Shown: in pieces, positions 24,100 through 33,049 of the stretch
How positions within the stretch are numbered: the stretch's first letter is position 1
How the letters are laid out: the number at the start of each line of letters is the position of its first letter
Assembly (NCBI GenBank): GCA_030146875.1
Contig: JASLAX010000041.1
Location: forward strand, 6,935 to 70,934
Source: Longimicrobiaceae bacterium
GTDB lineage: Bacteria > Gemmatimonadota > Gemmatimonadetes > Longimicrobiales > Longimicrobiaceae
Reading direction: 5' to 3'
Length of the DNA stretch: 64,000 nt
Translations under genes and position numbers: made by a program
Notes under the pieces: generated by a model
The model's input: only the letters and a program-made list of their open reading frames with translations
Databases searched by the model: none
What the model was told of the DNA's origin: nothing

Positions 24100-24763
24100 C
24101 GCGCCCTCGGGCGAGGCGACCGTCCGCGTCTTCACGGGCGGCCCGTTCGCCCAGAACTGCTACCTGGTCGCCTGCGCCCGCACGGGCTCCGCCATCCTGG
24201 TCGATCCGGGCGGCGCCACCGGCGAGGCGCTCGCGGCCGCGGAGGCCTCGGGGACGAAGGTCGAGTCCATCGTCCTGACGCACGCGCACATCGACCACGT
24301 GGACGGGCTGGCGCGGGCGAAGCGCGAGACCGGCGCGCCCATCTACCTGCACCCGCTCGACGCGCCCCTCTACGCCGCCGCGCCCACGCAGGCGCAGTGG
24401 TTCGGGCTGCAGATGGAGCCCCTGCCGCCGGTGGACCACGACCTGGCGGAGGGAGACGTCGTCCGCTTCGGAGAGGTGTCGCTCGCCGTCCGCTTCACCC
24501 CCGGCCACGCGCCCGGGCACGTGACGCTGGTGGGCGAGGGCTTCGCGCTGGTGGGCGACGTGATCTTCCGCGGCTCCATCGGCCGGACGGACCTGCCCGG
24601 CGGCGACCTGGCCACGCTGATGCGCTCGATCCGCTCCGAGGTGCTTCCCCTGCCGGAGGAGACGATCCTCTACAACGGCCACGGCCCCGAGACCACCGTC
24701 GGCGTGGAGAAGCGCACCAACCCGTTCATCACCGGCGTCTACGGCGGCAGCAGCTTCGCCTGA
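24092..24763 (+). CDS. MBL-fold metallohydrolase, glyoxalase II-like
   Basis: 223 residues from a GTG inside the end of the peroxiredoxin gene. The metallo-beta-lactamase metal motif THAHIDH gives H64, H66, D68 and H69; further ligands are in 'FTPGHAPGHVTLV', 'LVGDVIFRGSIGRTDL' and 'ILYNGHGPETTVGVEKRTNPF'. The short size without the glyoxalase II C-terminal helical domain matches the YcbL/GloB2 group. Substrate probably a thioester such as hydroxyacylglutathione or a relative, by analogy only. Confidence 0.88.
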   Translation: MADAPSGEATVRVFTGGPFAQNCYLVACARTGSAILVDPGGATGEALAAAEASGTKVESIVLTHAHIDHVDGLARAKRETGAPIYLHPLDAPLYAAAPTQAQWFGLQMEPLPPVDHDLAEGDVVRFGEVSLAVRFTPGHAPGHVTLVGEGFALVGDVIFRGSIGRTDLPGGDLATLMRSIRSEVLPLPEETILYNGHGPETTVGVEKRTNPFITGVYGGSSFA

Positions 24764-24780
24764 CGGGTGGGGCTCTTCCG

Positions 24781-24809
24781 TTGACGCCCGGCGGCCCGGG
24801 GTCTATCTT
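24781..24809 (+). promoter_or_regulatory. Promoter of purN-purH
   Basis: TTGACG (24781-24786), 17-base spacer, TATCTT (24804-24809). The purN TTG is 32 bases beyond the -10. Confidence 0.78.
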
Positions 24810-24841
24810 CGGCGCGCTTTTCCCCGCACCCGGAGACCGCC

Positions 24842-25540
24842 TTGCCCGCACCGGCCCGCGTTGCCGTCCTCGCCTCGGGCGGGGGGAGCAACCTGCAGGC
24901 GCTGATCGACCGCTTCCACCACGAGGCGGGGGATCCCGCCGCGCGCGTGGAGCTGGTCGTCGCCGGGCGGGAGGGGATCGGCGCCGCCGGGCGGGCGGAG
25001 CGGGCGGGCATCCCCTGCGTCACCCTCGACGCCCGCGTCCTGGGCCCCCAGGCGTTCGAGGCGCGGCTGCTGGAGGCGCTGGAGGAGCGTGGCGTCGAGC
25101 TGGTCGTCCTGGCGGGGTGGCTCCAGCTGGTGCCGGCGTCCGTCGTCTCCCGGTTCCACGGGCGGATGCTGAACGTGCACCCCGCGCTGCTGCCGGGCTT
25201 CGGCGGCTCGGGGATGTACGGCATGCGCGTCCACCGCGCCGTGATCGCGTCGGGCGCGCGCGTCTCGGGCGCTACCGTGCACCTGGTGGACGAGCGCTAC
25301 GACGAGGGGGCGATCCTGGCCCAGTGGCCGGTGCCCGTCCTTCCCGGCGACACGCCGGAGTCGCTCGCGGCGCGCGTCCTGGCGACGGAGCACCGCCTGC
25401 TCCCCGCCGCCGTCGAGGCGCTTGCGCGGGGCGCGGCGCCGTCCACCCCGGCCGATCCCGTCTGCTTCGAGATCGTCTCCGCCCCGGCCCCCGCGCCCGC
25501 GTCGGTCGGGGCGGTCGTGCGTCCGCCGGCTTCCCGCTGA
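24842..25540 (+). CDS. purN: Phosphoribosylglycinamide formyltransferase (GART)
   Basis: 232 residues. Transfers a formyl group from 10-formyl-THF to GAR in purine synthesis. Starts at an unusual TTG; GGAG (24832-24835) lies 6 bases before it and no ATG or GTG fits the conserved N-terminus. 'RVAVLASGGGSNLQALID' binds the ribotide; 'LNVHPALLPGFGGSGMYG' has the catalytic histidine, and 'SGATVHLVDERYDEGAIL' the catalytic aspartate. A proline/alanine-rich tail extends past the fold. Followed after 13 bases by purH. Confidence 0.94.
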   Translation: MPAPARVAVLASGGGSNLQALIDRFHHEAGDPAARVELVVAGREGIGAAGRAERAGIPCVTLDARVLGPQAFEARLLEALEERGVELVVLAGWLQLVPASVVSRFHGRMLNVHPALLPGFGGSGMYGMRVHRAVIASGARVSGATVHLVDERYDEGAILAQWPVPVLPGDTPESLAARVLATEHRLLPAAVEALARGAAPSTPADPVCFEIVSAPAPAPASVGAVVRPPASR

Positions 25541-25553
25541 CAACGAGTCGACC

Positions 25554-27137
25554 ATGCCCCGCGCGCTGCTGAGCGTCTCCGACAAGACGGGCCTGATCCC
25601 CTTCGCCCGCGCGCTGGCGGTGCGGGACTGGACCCTCCTCTCCACCGGCGGAACGGCGCGCGCCCTGCGCGAGGCGGGCCTGAACCCGGTGGAGGTGAGC
25701 GAGATCACCGGGCATCCCGAGATGATGGACGGGCGCGTGAAGACCCTCCACCCGGCCGTCCACGCGGGCCTGCTGGGCCGCCGCGACCACCCGGGCGACC
25801 TGGCGGAGATGCGGGAGCACGGCTACCCCGCCATCGACCTGGTCGCCGTCAACCTCTACCCCTTCCGCGAGACCGTCTCGCGCCCCGGCGTCACGCGCGG
25901 GGAGGGGATCGAGAACATCGACATCGGCGGCCCGTCCATGCTGCGCTCCGCCGCGAAGAACCACGCCTCGGTCTGGGTGATCGCCGACCCGGCGGACTAC
26001 GACGCCGTCCTCGCCGTCCTGGACGCGCCGGCGGACGAGGGCCTCGCCCTGCGCCGCACGCTCGCGGCTCGCGCGTACGCCCACACCTCGGCCTACGATG
26101 CCGCCATCGCCGCGTGGATGGGGCGGGTGGACGCGTCGCCCGCGGACGCGGCGGCCGACAGAAACGGGGACGCCGGAGCGTTCCCCGCGGAGACCACGCT
26201 GCGGCTGCGGAAGGTGCAGGACCTTCGCTACGGCGAGAACCCCGACCAGACGGCGGCCTTCTACGCCGAGGATGGGGCGGCTGACGGCCTTCCCGGCATG
26301 CGGCAGCTCGGCGGCAAGGAGCTCTCGTTCAACAACCTGCTCGACGTGGACGCCGCCCTGCTCGCCGTCTCCGCCTGGGACGGCGCCGACCTGGCCGCCT
26401 GCGCCATCGTCAAGCACACCACGCCGTGCGGCATCGCCGTGGGGCGGGACGCGGCGGAGGCGTACCGTAAGGCGCTCACCACCGATCCCACCAGCGCCTT
26501 CGGCTCGGTGATCGCCTTCAACCGCGAGGTGACGGAGCAGGCCGCCGTCCTCCTGCGCCCCAACTTCGTGGAGGCCGTCGTCGCGCCGTCGTTCGCCGAG
26601 CGCGCGCGGGAGATGCTGTCGGAGAAGAAGAACCTCCGCCTCCTCGTGGTCCCTCCCTCGCCCGCCGACGGCGGCCCGGACTGGAAGCGCGTCCGCGGCG
26701 GCTTCGTGGCCCAGCGGCGGATGGAGATGCGCTTCCCGGAGGAGGGCTGGCGCGTGGCGACCGAGCGCGCGCCCACCGAGGAGGAGATGGCGGACCTCCG
26801 CTTCGCCTGGCGCGCGGTGGCGACGGTGAAGTCGAACGCGATCCTCCTGGCGCGCGGCGGGATGGCGCTCGGCATCGGGGCGGGGCAGATGAGCCGCGTG
26901 GACTCCGCGCGCATCGCCGTGCTGAAGGCCGGGGACGCCGGCCTGGACCTGGCCGGCGCCGCGCTGGCCTCCGACGCCTTCTTCCCCTTCCGCGACGGGG
27001 TGGACGCCGCCGCCGCGGCCGGGGTGCGCGCCATCGTGCAGCCCGGCGGCTCCCTGCGCGACGAGGAGGTGATCGCCGCCGCGGACGAGCACGGCATCGC
27101 CATGGTCTTCACCGGCCGCCGCCTCTTCCGCCACTGA
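25554..27137 (+). CDS. purH: Bifunctional AICAR transformylase/IMP cyclohydrolase
   Basis: 527 residues, normal for PurH; catalyses the last two steps of IMP synthesis. The N-terminal cyclohydrolase (about 1-200) shows 'ALLSVSDKTGLIPFARAL', 'STGGTARALREAGL' and 'MMDGRVKTLHPAVHAGLLGRRD'. The transformylase part has 'LRYGENPDQTAAFY', 'IVKHTTPCGIAVG' with the catalytic Lys-His pair, and the terminal 'FTGRRLFRH'. Transcribed with purN from the promoter at 24781. Confidence 0.96.
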   Translation: MPRALLSVSDKTGLIPFARALAVRDWTLLSTGGTARALREAGLNPVEVSEITGHPEMMDGRVKTLHPAVHAGLLGRRDHPGDLAEMREHGYPAIDLVAVNLYPFRETVSRPGVTRGEGIENIDIGGPSMLRSAAKNHASVWVIADPADYDAVLAVLDAPADEGLALRRTLAARAYAHTSAYDAAIAAWMGRVDASPADAAADRNGDAGAFPAETTLRLRKVQDLRYGENPDQTAAFYAEDGAADGLPGMRQLGGKELSFNNLLDVDAALLAVSAWDGADLAACAIVKHTTPCGIAVGRDAAEAYRKALTTDPTSAFGSVIAFNREVTEQAAVLLRPNFVEAVVAPSFAERAREMLSEKKNLRLLVVPPSPADGGPDWKRVRGGFVAQRRMEMRFPEEGWRVATERAPTEEEMADLRFAWRAVATVKSNAILLARGGMALGIGAGQMSRVDSARIAVLKAGDAGLDLAGAALASDAFFPFRDGVDAAAAAGVRAIVQPGGSLRDEEVIAAADEHGIAMVFTGRRLFRH

Positions 27138-27208
27138 GCCCGGTCGTCCCGGCCACGGAGGGCGGCGGACGGTGGGCGGAGGCCGGTGTGGCCGGCCGCA
27201 ACGCCCGT

Positions 27209-27237
27209 TTGACTCGCGCGGCGGCCCTTCCTAGTTT
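27209..27237 (+). promoter_or_regulatory. Promoter of larC
   Basis: TTGACT (27209-27214), 17-base spacer, TAGTTT (27232-27237). The larC TTG start is 31 bases beyond the -10. Confidence 0.75.
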
Positions 27238-27268
27238 GCTGCGCTGAGAACCCGGACCGGAAAGCGAA

Positions 27269-28438
27269 TTGCGGGGACTGATCTTCGACCCCTTCGCGGG
27301 GATCAGCGGCGACATGACCGTCGCCGCGCTGCTGGACGCCGGGCTGCCGCTGGCGTGGCTGCAGGGCTTTGTGCGCGACCTGGCGCTGGGCGACATCCGC
27401 GTGGACGCCGAGCGGGTGGACCGCCGGGGCATCTCGTGCACGCGGCTGATGCTGAGCCTTCCGCACGAGCACGCCCACCGGCACCTTCACCACGTGGTGA
27501 AGATCATCGACGGCACGGGCGTGGCGCCCGGGGTGAAGGAGCGTGCTACCCACGCCTTCACGCTTCTTGCGGACGCGGAGGCATCGGTCCACGGCACCAC
27601 GCGCGAGCGCGTCCACTTCCACGAGGTGGGAGCGCTGGACGCCATCGTGGACGTGCTCTGCTCCGTCGCCGGGGCCGCGGAGCTGGGGGTGGAGGCGTTC
27701 TACACGCGCCCCATCACCCTGGGGCGGGGATGGGTGGACATGGCGCACGGGCACTACCCCGTGCCGCCGCCCGCCGCCATGCGGCTGCTGCAGGGGATGC
27801 CGGTGCGCGACCCCGACTTCGAGGGCGAGTGCACCACCCCCACCGGCGCCGCGCTGGTCGCCGCGCTGACCGGGGGAGCGCCGCCGCCCACCACGTTCGT
27901 GCCGGTGGCCACGGGGTTCGGGGCGGGCACGCGCGACCCGCAGGACCGCCCCAACTGCCTGCGGATCGTGCTGATCGAAGGGGCGGACGGGGCGGGGGAG
28001 TCCATGGTCGTGGTGCAGTGCGACGTGGACGACCTGCCGCCCGAGTACGTGCCGCCCCTGCTGGAAGCGGCGGTGGCCGCGGGCGCGGCGGACTGCACCG
28101 CCACCCCGGTCGTGATGAAGAAGGGGCGCCCCGGCGTGCGGGTGGAGGCCGTGGTCCCGCCCAGCGCGCTGCAGGCCGTGTCGGCGGCGCTCTTCCACGC
28201 CGGGTCGTCCATCGGCCTGCGCCACTGGCCCGTCACGCGCCAGGTGCTGCCGCGGCGCACCGAGACGGTGGAGTGGCGCGGGGAGCAGGTCCGCGTGAAG
28301 CGCTCGTCGCTCCCCGGCGGGGGCGAGCGGGCCAAGCCGGAGTTCGAGGACGTGGCGCGCGCCGCCGCAAGGCTGCGGATCACCCCCCTGGCCGCGTACC
28401 GCGCGATGCTCGCCGACGGGGTCGCCGCGGAGGGATGA
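27269..28438 (+). CDS. larC: Nickel-pincer cofactor nickel insertion protein LarC
   Basis: 389 residues, full length. LarC inserts nickel into the thiocarboxylated pyridinium precursor to make the nickel-pincer cofactor of lactate racemase and related enzymes. Family signatures: 'FDPFAGISGDMTVAALLDAGLP', 'VHFHEVGALDAIVDVLC', 'TTPTGAALVAALTGGAPP' and 'DVDDLPPEYVPPLLEAA'. In lactobacilli LarC comes from two frames joined by a frameshift; here both halves are one open frame. The TTG start fits the conserved N-terminus and the promoter position. LarB and LarE are not next to it. Confidence 0.92.
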   Translation: MRGLIFDPFAGISGDMTVAALLDAGLPLAWLQGFVRDLALGDIRVDAERVDRRGISCTRLMLSLPHEHAHRHLHHVVKIIDGTGVAPGVKERATHAFTLLADAEASVHGTTRERVHFHEVGALDAIVDVLCSVAGAAELGVEAFYTRPITLGRGWVDMAHGHYPVPPPAAMRLLQGMPVRDPDFEGECTTPTGAALVAALTGGAPPPTTFVPVATGFGAGTRDPQDRPNCLRIVLIEGADGAGESMVVVQCDVDDLPPEYVPPLLEAAVAAGAADCTATPVVMKKGRPGVRVEAVVPPSALQAVSAALFHAGSSIGLRHWPVTRQVLPRRTETVEWRGEQVRVKRSSLPGGGERAKPEFEDVARAAARLRITPLAAYRAMLADGVAAEG

Positions 28439-28508
28439 GCGCCGCGGGTCCGGGTCGTACCTTCCGCTCCTCTGGGGAGCGGGCCATCACCACACGGAGG
28501 AAGGACAC

Positions 28509-29774
28509 ATGAGAGTTGAGCGTACGCTGGTCGTCGCTCTGGGCCTGGCCGCGGTCACGGGCGCGTGCGCCTCGACCGGGACCACCGGCGGCGGCACGGG
28601 CGGGCGGGGCGCGGCCTCGCTCCCGCAGGTGACGTGCGGCGCCGGGGTGACGCTGGTCTCCACCCCGCAGGCGACCGCGGCGCAGGACGCGCTGAACCGG
28701 ACGATCGTGGTGCAGGGAGCCGCCCGCGAGCCCTTCTACCGCACCGCGCTCACGCAGGCGCAGGCGGGGATCACGGCCGACGCGAACAACCCGTACCACC
28801 ACTACCTGGCGGGCAACGCGCACGCCGGGCTGGGCAACCTGGCCGGCGCCGACTCCGCCTGGGACCGCGCGGAGCAGCTCTGCCCCGGCTTCACGGCCGA
28901 GATCGAGCCCGCCCGCGAGCAGGCGTGGCTGACCGGGTTCCAGAGCGGCCTTGAGGCGTACCAGCGCGGCGACACCGCGGCCGCCATCGGCGCGTGGGAG
29001 AACGCCACGGTGGTGTACGACCGCCGTCCCGACACGTACTACAACCTGGCCGTGGTCTACGGCCAGCGCGGCGACACCGACCGCGCGGTGGCGCAGTACC
29101 GCGCCGCCCTCGCCGCCCTGGACCGCATGGTGCCGGACACCTCCGCCGCCGGGCAGGCCGCGCGGGCCGAGACCCGCGCCAACTCCATGGCGGGCCTTCT
29201 CAGCGCCGGCGCGCAGCTCTTCCAGGCCGAGAAGTACCAGCAGGCGGCCGACGTCTTCCGCCAGATCAACACCATCGCGCCCAACAACCGCGACGCCTGG
29301 TACAACCACGCCCTGGCGCTGTACAAGCTGGAGCGCTGGGACCCGCTGGTGCCGGTGGCGCAGCGCGTGATCGAGCTGGACCCGCTCAACTACAACGCGC
29401 GCATCATCCTGTTCAACGCGTACAAGGGCCAGTCCGAGGCGTTCAAGACCGCGCGCAACGCCGAGCGCGAGCGGGTCACCCGCGACCTGGCGCTGCGCTC
29501 GCTGCAGGAGGCGGACGCGCTCCCGGTGACGGTCGACAACGTCACCATCACCAACGCCACGGGCAAGACGACGCTCGCCGGCGTGGCGACCGGCGCAGCG
29601 GCGCGCGCCGGCAGCCCGGTGCAGCTCGAGTTCACCGTGTACTCCGCGGGTGGCAACCTGGGCACCAAGACGGTGACCATCAGCGCTCCGGCGAAGGGCG
29701 CCACCAGCAACTTCTCGGTGGAGTTCGAGACGGCCACCCCCGCGACGGGGTTCCAGTACCGCGTGGTGGGCTGA
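28509..29774 (+). CDS. TPR-repeat lipoprotein
   Basis: 421 residues; AGGAAGGAC before ATG 28509. Signal with lipobox 'VTGAC' (cysteine near residue 20) and a glycine-rich linker. Residues about 70-300 hold several tetratricopeptide repeats, for example 'NPYHHYLAGNAHAGLGNLAGADSAWDRAEQLCPG', 'PDTYYNLAVVYGQRGDTDRAVAQYRAAL' and 'RDAWYNHALALYKLERWDPLVPVAQRVIELDP'. The last 100 residues form a beta-rich FxLYD-like domain ('TLAGVATGAAARAGSPVQLEFTVYSAGGNLG'). It probably works as a protein-interaction scaffold in the envelope. A strong terminator follows. Confidence 0.85.
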   Translation: MRVERTLVVALGLAAVTGACASTGTTGGGTGGRGAASLPQVTCGAGVTLVSTPQATAAQDALNRTIVVQGAAREPFYRTALTQAQAGITADANNPYHHYLAGNAHAGLGNLAGADSAWDRAEQLCPGFTAEIEPAREQAWLTGFQSGLEAYQRGDTAAAIGAWENATVVYDRRPDTYYNLAVVYGQRGDTDRAVAQYRAALAALDRMVPDTSAAGQAARAETRANSMAGLLSAGAQLFQAEKYQQAADVFRQINTIAPNNRDAWYNHALALYKLERWDPLVPVAQRVIELDPLNYNARIILFNAYKGQSEAFKTARNAERERVTRDLALRSLQEADALPVTVDNVTITNATGKTTLAGVATGAAARAGSPVQLEFTVYSAGGNLGTKTVTISAPAKGATSNFSVEFETATPATGFQYRVVG

Positions 29775-29807
29775 CCCGCTGAGGTGCCCGCCGCCCCCGG
29801 GGGCGGC

Positions 29808-29853
29808 GCGGCGGCCCCCGCGCCAGCCCGGCGTGGGGGCCGCCGCTCGTTTT
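29808..29853 (+). terminator. Terminator after the TPR lipoprotein gene
   Basis: A 17-bp stem, GCGGCGGCCCCCGCGCC (29808-29824) with GGCGTGGGGGCCGCCGC (29830-29846), with one G-T pair and a 5-base loop, followed by TCGTTTT. The best terminator in the window. Confidence 0.88.
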
Positions 29854-29928
29854 CCCCTTGCGCGCAGCACGGAACTTGCGACCTTGTCGCCACGGCTCGC
29901 CCCTCTTCGGACCCCAACCCGGACCTTC

Positions 29929-30657
29929 ATGCCTACCTGCCCGAACTGCGGCGCGGAGCTGCCGTACGACGCCGCCGAGTGCCCCGCCTGCGCGACCCCC
30001 GTCGCGGCCGCCCCGTCCACGGGCGCCGATGCGGGCGACGTGACCCTGATCGACCGGGCCGGCCCGAGCGACGTCACGCTGATCGACCGGGCCGGCGCGA
30101 CGGACGCGACCCTCATCGACGCGGGTCGCGAGGAGACCTTCCGCTGCGAGCGGTGCGAGACGGAGTACGCCGACTCGGACTCCTGCCCCGCCTGCGGTCG
30201 CCTGCGGGGCGCCGCGCCCTGCCAGGAGCACTCCGACCGCGCCGCGCACTCCCGCTGCGTCTTCTGCGGCCGCGCGCTGTGCGACCACTGCCGCGACGAC
30301 GGCGACACGCCGGCCGTGTGCCCCGAGCACGCCTCGGTGCCGCTGATCCAGGGGTGGGCGCAGGTGTACAGCACCGGCAGCGAGATGGAGGCGAACCTGA
30401 TCCGCGACAACCTGGACGCCGAGGGGATCGACGCGCAGGTGTACACGCAGACCGACCGCTCCTTCCCCTTCGACCTGGGGGAGATGAGCATCGTGCGCGT
30501 GCTGGTGCCGGTGTGGGAGCACGCCGCGGCGCTCCAGCGGCTCCAGGCGTCCATGGACACCGAGGGCGAGGTGGTCTTCGCCTGCCCGTCGTGCGGCGAG
30601 GTCTACGAGCCCGGCGCGGCGGCGTGCGGCGAGTGCGGCGCCTCGCTCACCGCCTGA
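29929..30657 (+). CDS. Zinc-ribbon protein with DUF2007-like domain
   Basis: 242 residues from ATG 29929. Order: an N-terminal zinc ribbon (C4-x2-C7 and C-x2-C at about 19-22), a short linker with three copies of a '-VTLIDRAG-' repeat (about 35-65), a second and third cysteine/histidine cluster (about 70-125, B-box-like with 'CVFCGRALCDHC'), a DUF2007 domain (about 135-210, 'GSEMEANLIRDNLDAEGIDAQVY') and a last zinc ribbon ('CPSCGEVYEPGAAACGECG'). No membrane segment. DUF2007 proteins are called putative signal-transducing, without proof. Function not known. Confidence 0.75.
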   Translation: MPTCPNCGAELPYDAAECPACATPVAAAPSTGADAGDVTLIDRAGPSDVTLIDRAGATDATLIDAGREETFRCERCETEYADSDSCPACGRLRGAAPCQEHSDRAAHSRCVFCGRALCDHCRDDGDTPAVCPEHASVPLIQGWAQVYSTGSEMEANLIRDNLDAEGIDAQVYTQTDRSFPFDLGEMSIVRVLVPVWEHAAALQRLQASMDTEGEVVFACPSCGEVYEPGAAACGECGASLTA

Positions 30658-30673
30658 GCGACGCCGCGCGAAG

Positions 30674-30702
30674 TTGACGGGGGTGGAGGCGCGCGCGATA
30701 TT
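30674..30702 (+). promoter_or_regulatory. Promoter of der
   Basis: TTGACG (30674-30679), 17-base spacer, GATATT (30697-30702); the -10 differs from TAnnTT only at its first base. Confidence 0.65.
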
Positions 30703-30804
30703 CGCCGCGTCCCGCCCGCCCGCGGCTCCGGCCTTCCGGGGCCGCGTTTCCGTTCGCCGCGGGGGTTCGCCCGGGGCACTCCTCCAGCAGGACGGGTCAG
30801 CGCC

Positions 30805-32133
30805 GTGAAACTCCCCGTGGTGGCCGTCGTGGGACGGCCGAACGTAGGCAAGTCCACCTTCTTCAACCGCGTGCTGGGCGAGCGCCTGGCCATCGTGGAG
30901 GACCGCCCCGGCGTGACGCGCGACCGCAACTTCGCGCGCGCGGAGTGGGCGGGGCACCACTTCTTCCTGGTGGACACCGGCGGGATGATCGAGGGCTCCG
31001 ACGAGCCCATGGACCGGCTGATCCGCGACCAGGTCCTGACCGCCATCGCCGAGGCGGACGTGCTGGTGCAGGTGGTCGATTCCAAGTCCGGCCCCCACCC
31101 GCTGGACTACGCCATCGCCGAGCACCTGCGGCGAACGGCCAAGCCCGCCGTGCTCCTGGTCAACAAGATGGACAACCTGGGGAACCCCAACGCCGTGGCG
31201 CACCACGACTTCTGGGACCTGGGCCTGGGCGATCCGCTCCCCGTCTCCTCCACCAGCGGCAAGGGGAGCGGCGACGTGCTGGACGTGATCGTCTCCCACC
31301 TTCCCGAGGCCACGGAGGAGGAGGACGAGTCGCTGCGCGTGGCCGTGATCGGCCGGCCGAACGTGGGCAAGTCGTCGTTCGTGAACCGGCTGCTGGGCGA
31401 GGAGCGGATGGTGGTCTCGGACGTGGCCGGCACCACGCGCGACTCCATCGACACGCCCATGCAGTACAAGGGCAAGACGCTGATCTTCGTGGACACGGCC
31501 GGGCTGCGCCGCCAGGCGCGCATCGACGAGTCGGTGGAGTTCTACTCCACCATCCGCACCGAGCGCGCGATCGAGCGGGCGGACGTGTGCCTGCTCCTGG
31601 TGGACGCCACGGAGGGCGAGCTGGCGCTGCAGGACATCAAGATCGCGCAGAAGGCGTGGGACGCGGGGTGCGGCCTGGTTCTGGTCGTCAGCAAGTGGGA
31701 CCTGGTGGAGAAGGAGACGATGACGGCGCCGCGCTACGAGAAGGCGCTGCGCGACCGCGTGCCCTTCATGAAGTGGGTCCCCATCGTCTTCACCAGCGCG
31801 GTGACCGGGCAGCGGGTGCACCGCACGCTGGAGATGGTGATCGAGGTGCAGGAGCAGCGGAACCGGCGCATCTCCACCCACGAGGTGAACGACGTGCTGC
31901 GCGAGCTGGTCCAGCGCGCCAAGCCGCCCCACTACGGCGGGCACCCAGTGCGCTTCCTCTATGGCACGCAGGTGGCCACCGCGCCGCCCACCTTCGCGCT
32001 CTGGGTCAACCACCCGAACGGCGTCTCCGACACCTACGAGCGGTACCTGCAGAACGGCTTCCGGGCCGCGTGGGGCTTCGACGGCGCGCCCATGCGCTTC
32101 CACCTGCGCGCTCGCCGCGAGGAGCAGGCGTGA
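30805..32133 (+). CDS. der: Ribosome biogenesis GTPase Der (EngA)
   Basis: 442 residues from a GTG. Der is a double GTPase needed for 50S subunit maturation. Two G domains are clear, each with 'GRPNVGKS' (near residues 9-16 and about 184-191), 'DTGGM' and 'DTAGL' switch motifs, and NKMD / SKWD specificity motifs. The C-terminal KH-like domain (about 355-442: 'ISTHEVNDVLRELVQRAKPPHYGGHP') is also normal. Confidence 0.96.
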   Translation: MKLPVVAVVGRPNVGKSTFFNRVLGERLAIVEDRPGVTRDRNFARAEWAGHHFFLVDTGGMIEGSDEPMDRLIRDQVLTAIAEADVLVQVVDSKSGPHPLDYAIAEHLRRTAKPAVLLVNKMDNLGNPNAVAHHDFWDLGLGDPLPVSSTSGKGSGDVLDVIVSHLPEATEEEDESLRVAVIGRPNVGKSSFVNRLLGEERMVVSDVAGTTRDSIDTPMQYKGKTLIFVDTAGLRRQARIDESVEFYSTIRTERAIERADVCLLLVDATEGELALQDIKIAQKAWDAGCGLVLVVSKWDLVEKETMTAPRYEKALRDRVPFMKWVPIVFTSAVTGQRVHRTLEMVIEVQEQRNRRISTHEVNDVLRELVQRAKPPHYGGHPVRFLYGTQVATAPPTFALWVNHPNGVSDTYERYLQNGFRAAWGFDGAPMRFHLRARREEQA

Positions 32134-32178
32134 TCCGCGTCTCCGCAGCTTCCGTCGCGTCCCGCTGCGACGGGTTTT

Positions 32179-32397
32179 CACGCGGAGACGCGGAGGGCGC
32201 GGAGACGCGGAGAACTGCTTGGGCTCACGCGGAGACGCGGAGAGCGCGGAGGTGCGGAGGGCGGGATCGTCGGACGGGTCCGGCCGCTCGGAAGGGCCAC
32301 GTCGTTCTTTGTGTAGAGGAGGGTGCCCTCCGGCAGGAGGCGGATCCACGTCGGCAAACGCCGACGCACCTCTCCGCGGCCTCCGCGCCTCCGCGTG
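32179..32397. repeat. Modular CGCGGAG intergenic repeat, copy C (modules 1 and 2)
   Basis: Two successive CACGCGGAGACGCGGAG units (from 32179 and about 32224), the first ending in GGAGAACTGC as in copy B, then GGAGGTGCGG, GAGGAGGGTGCCC and GACGCACC blocks. Its right arm matches copy A over about 40 bases with one indel. It fills the gap between der and plsY. Confidence 0.8.
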
Positions 32398-32428
32398 AGA
32401 CCCCTTCCGTTCGGATGGCGGGGCGCCG

Positions 32429-33049
32429 GTGAGCCCCTGGATCCTGCTCGTCGCGGCGTACCTGCTGGGGGCGGTGCCGGCGGCGTACCTGGCGGGGCGC
32501 TGGACGCGGGGGATCGACCTGCGCCGGCACGGGAGCGGCAACCTGGGCGCGACCAACACCTTCCGCGTCCTGGGCGCCCGGGTGGCGGCGCCGGTGATGG
32601 CGTTCGACGTGGTGAAGGGCTTCGCGCCCGCCTTCCTCTTCCCCCGCTGGGACGCGTCGCCGGACTGGCGCTGGGCGCTGGCGTACGGGGCGGCCGCGAT
32701 CCTGGGGCACGTCTTCTCCATCTACATGCGCTTCAAGGGCGGGAAGGGCGTGGCGACCGGCGCCGGCGTCTTCCTGGGGCTGGCCCCCGCCGCGGTGGGG
32801 ATCGGCTTCGTCGTCTGGCTCGCGACGCTGCGCATCGGGCGGATGGTCTCGCTCGCCTCCATCCTGGCGGCCCTCACCATGATCCCCGCGCTCTTCGTGT
32901 TCCCCAACCCGGTCGAGGTCCGCGCCCTGGGCGTGGCGCTGGCCGCGTTCGTCGTCTTCGCCCACCGCGCCAACGTGGGCCGCATCCTGCGCGGCGAGGA
33001 GCACCGCTTCGGGAGCGGCGGCGCGGCGGCTCCGCAGGAGGCCCCGTGA
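32429..33049 (+). CDS. plsY: Acyl-phosphate glycerol-3-phosphate acyltransferase
   Basis: 206 residues from GTG 32429. PlsY adds the first acyl chain to glycerol-3-phosphate from acyl-phosphate in the inner membrane. Signatures: 'GSGNLGATNTFRVLG' near the N-terminus, 'FKGGKGVATGAGVFLGL' in the middle and 'AHRANVGRILRGEEHRF' at the C-terminus, with five hydrophobic helices. It overlaps gpsA by GTGA; the substrate-making GpsA and substrate-using PlsY are thus coupled. Confidence 0.95.
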   Translation: MSPWILLVAAYLLGAVPAAYLAGRWTRGIDLRRHGSGNLGATNTFRVLGARVAAPVMAFDVVKGFAPAFLFPRWDASPDWRWALAYGAAAILGHVFSIYMRFKGGKGVATGAGVFLGLAPAAVGIGFVVWLATLRIGRMVSLASILAALTMIPALFVFPNPVEVRALGVALAAFVVFAHRANVGRILRGEEHRFGSGGAAAPQEAP

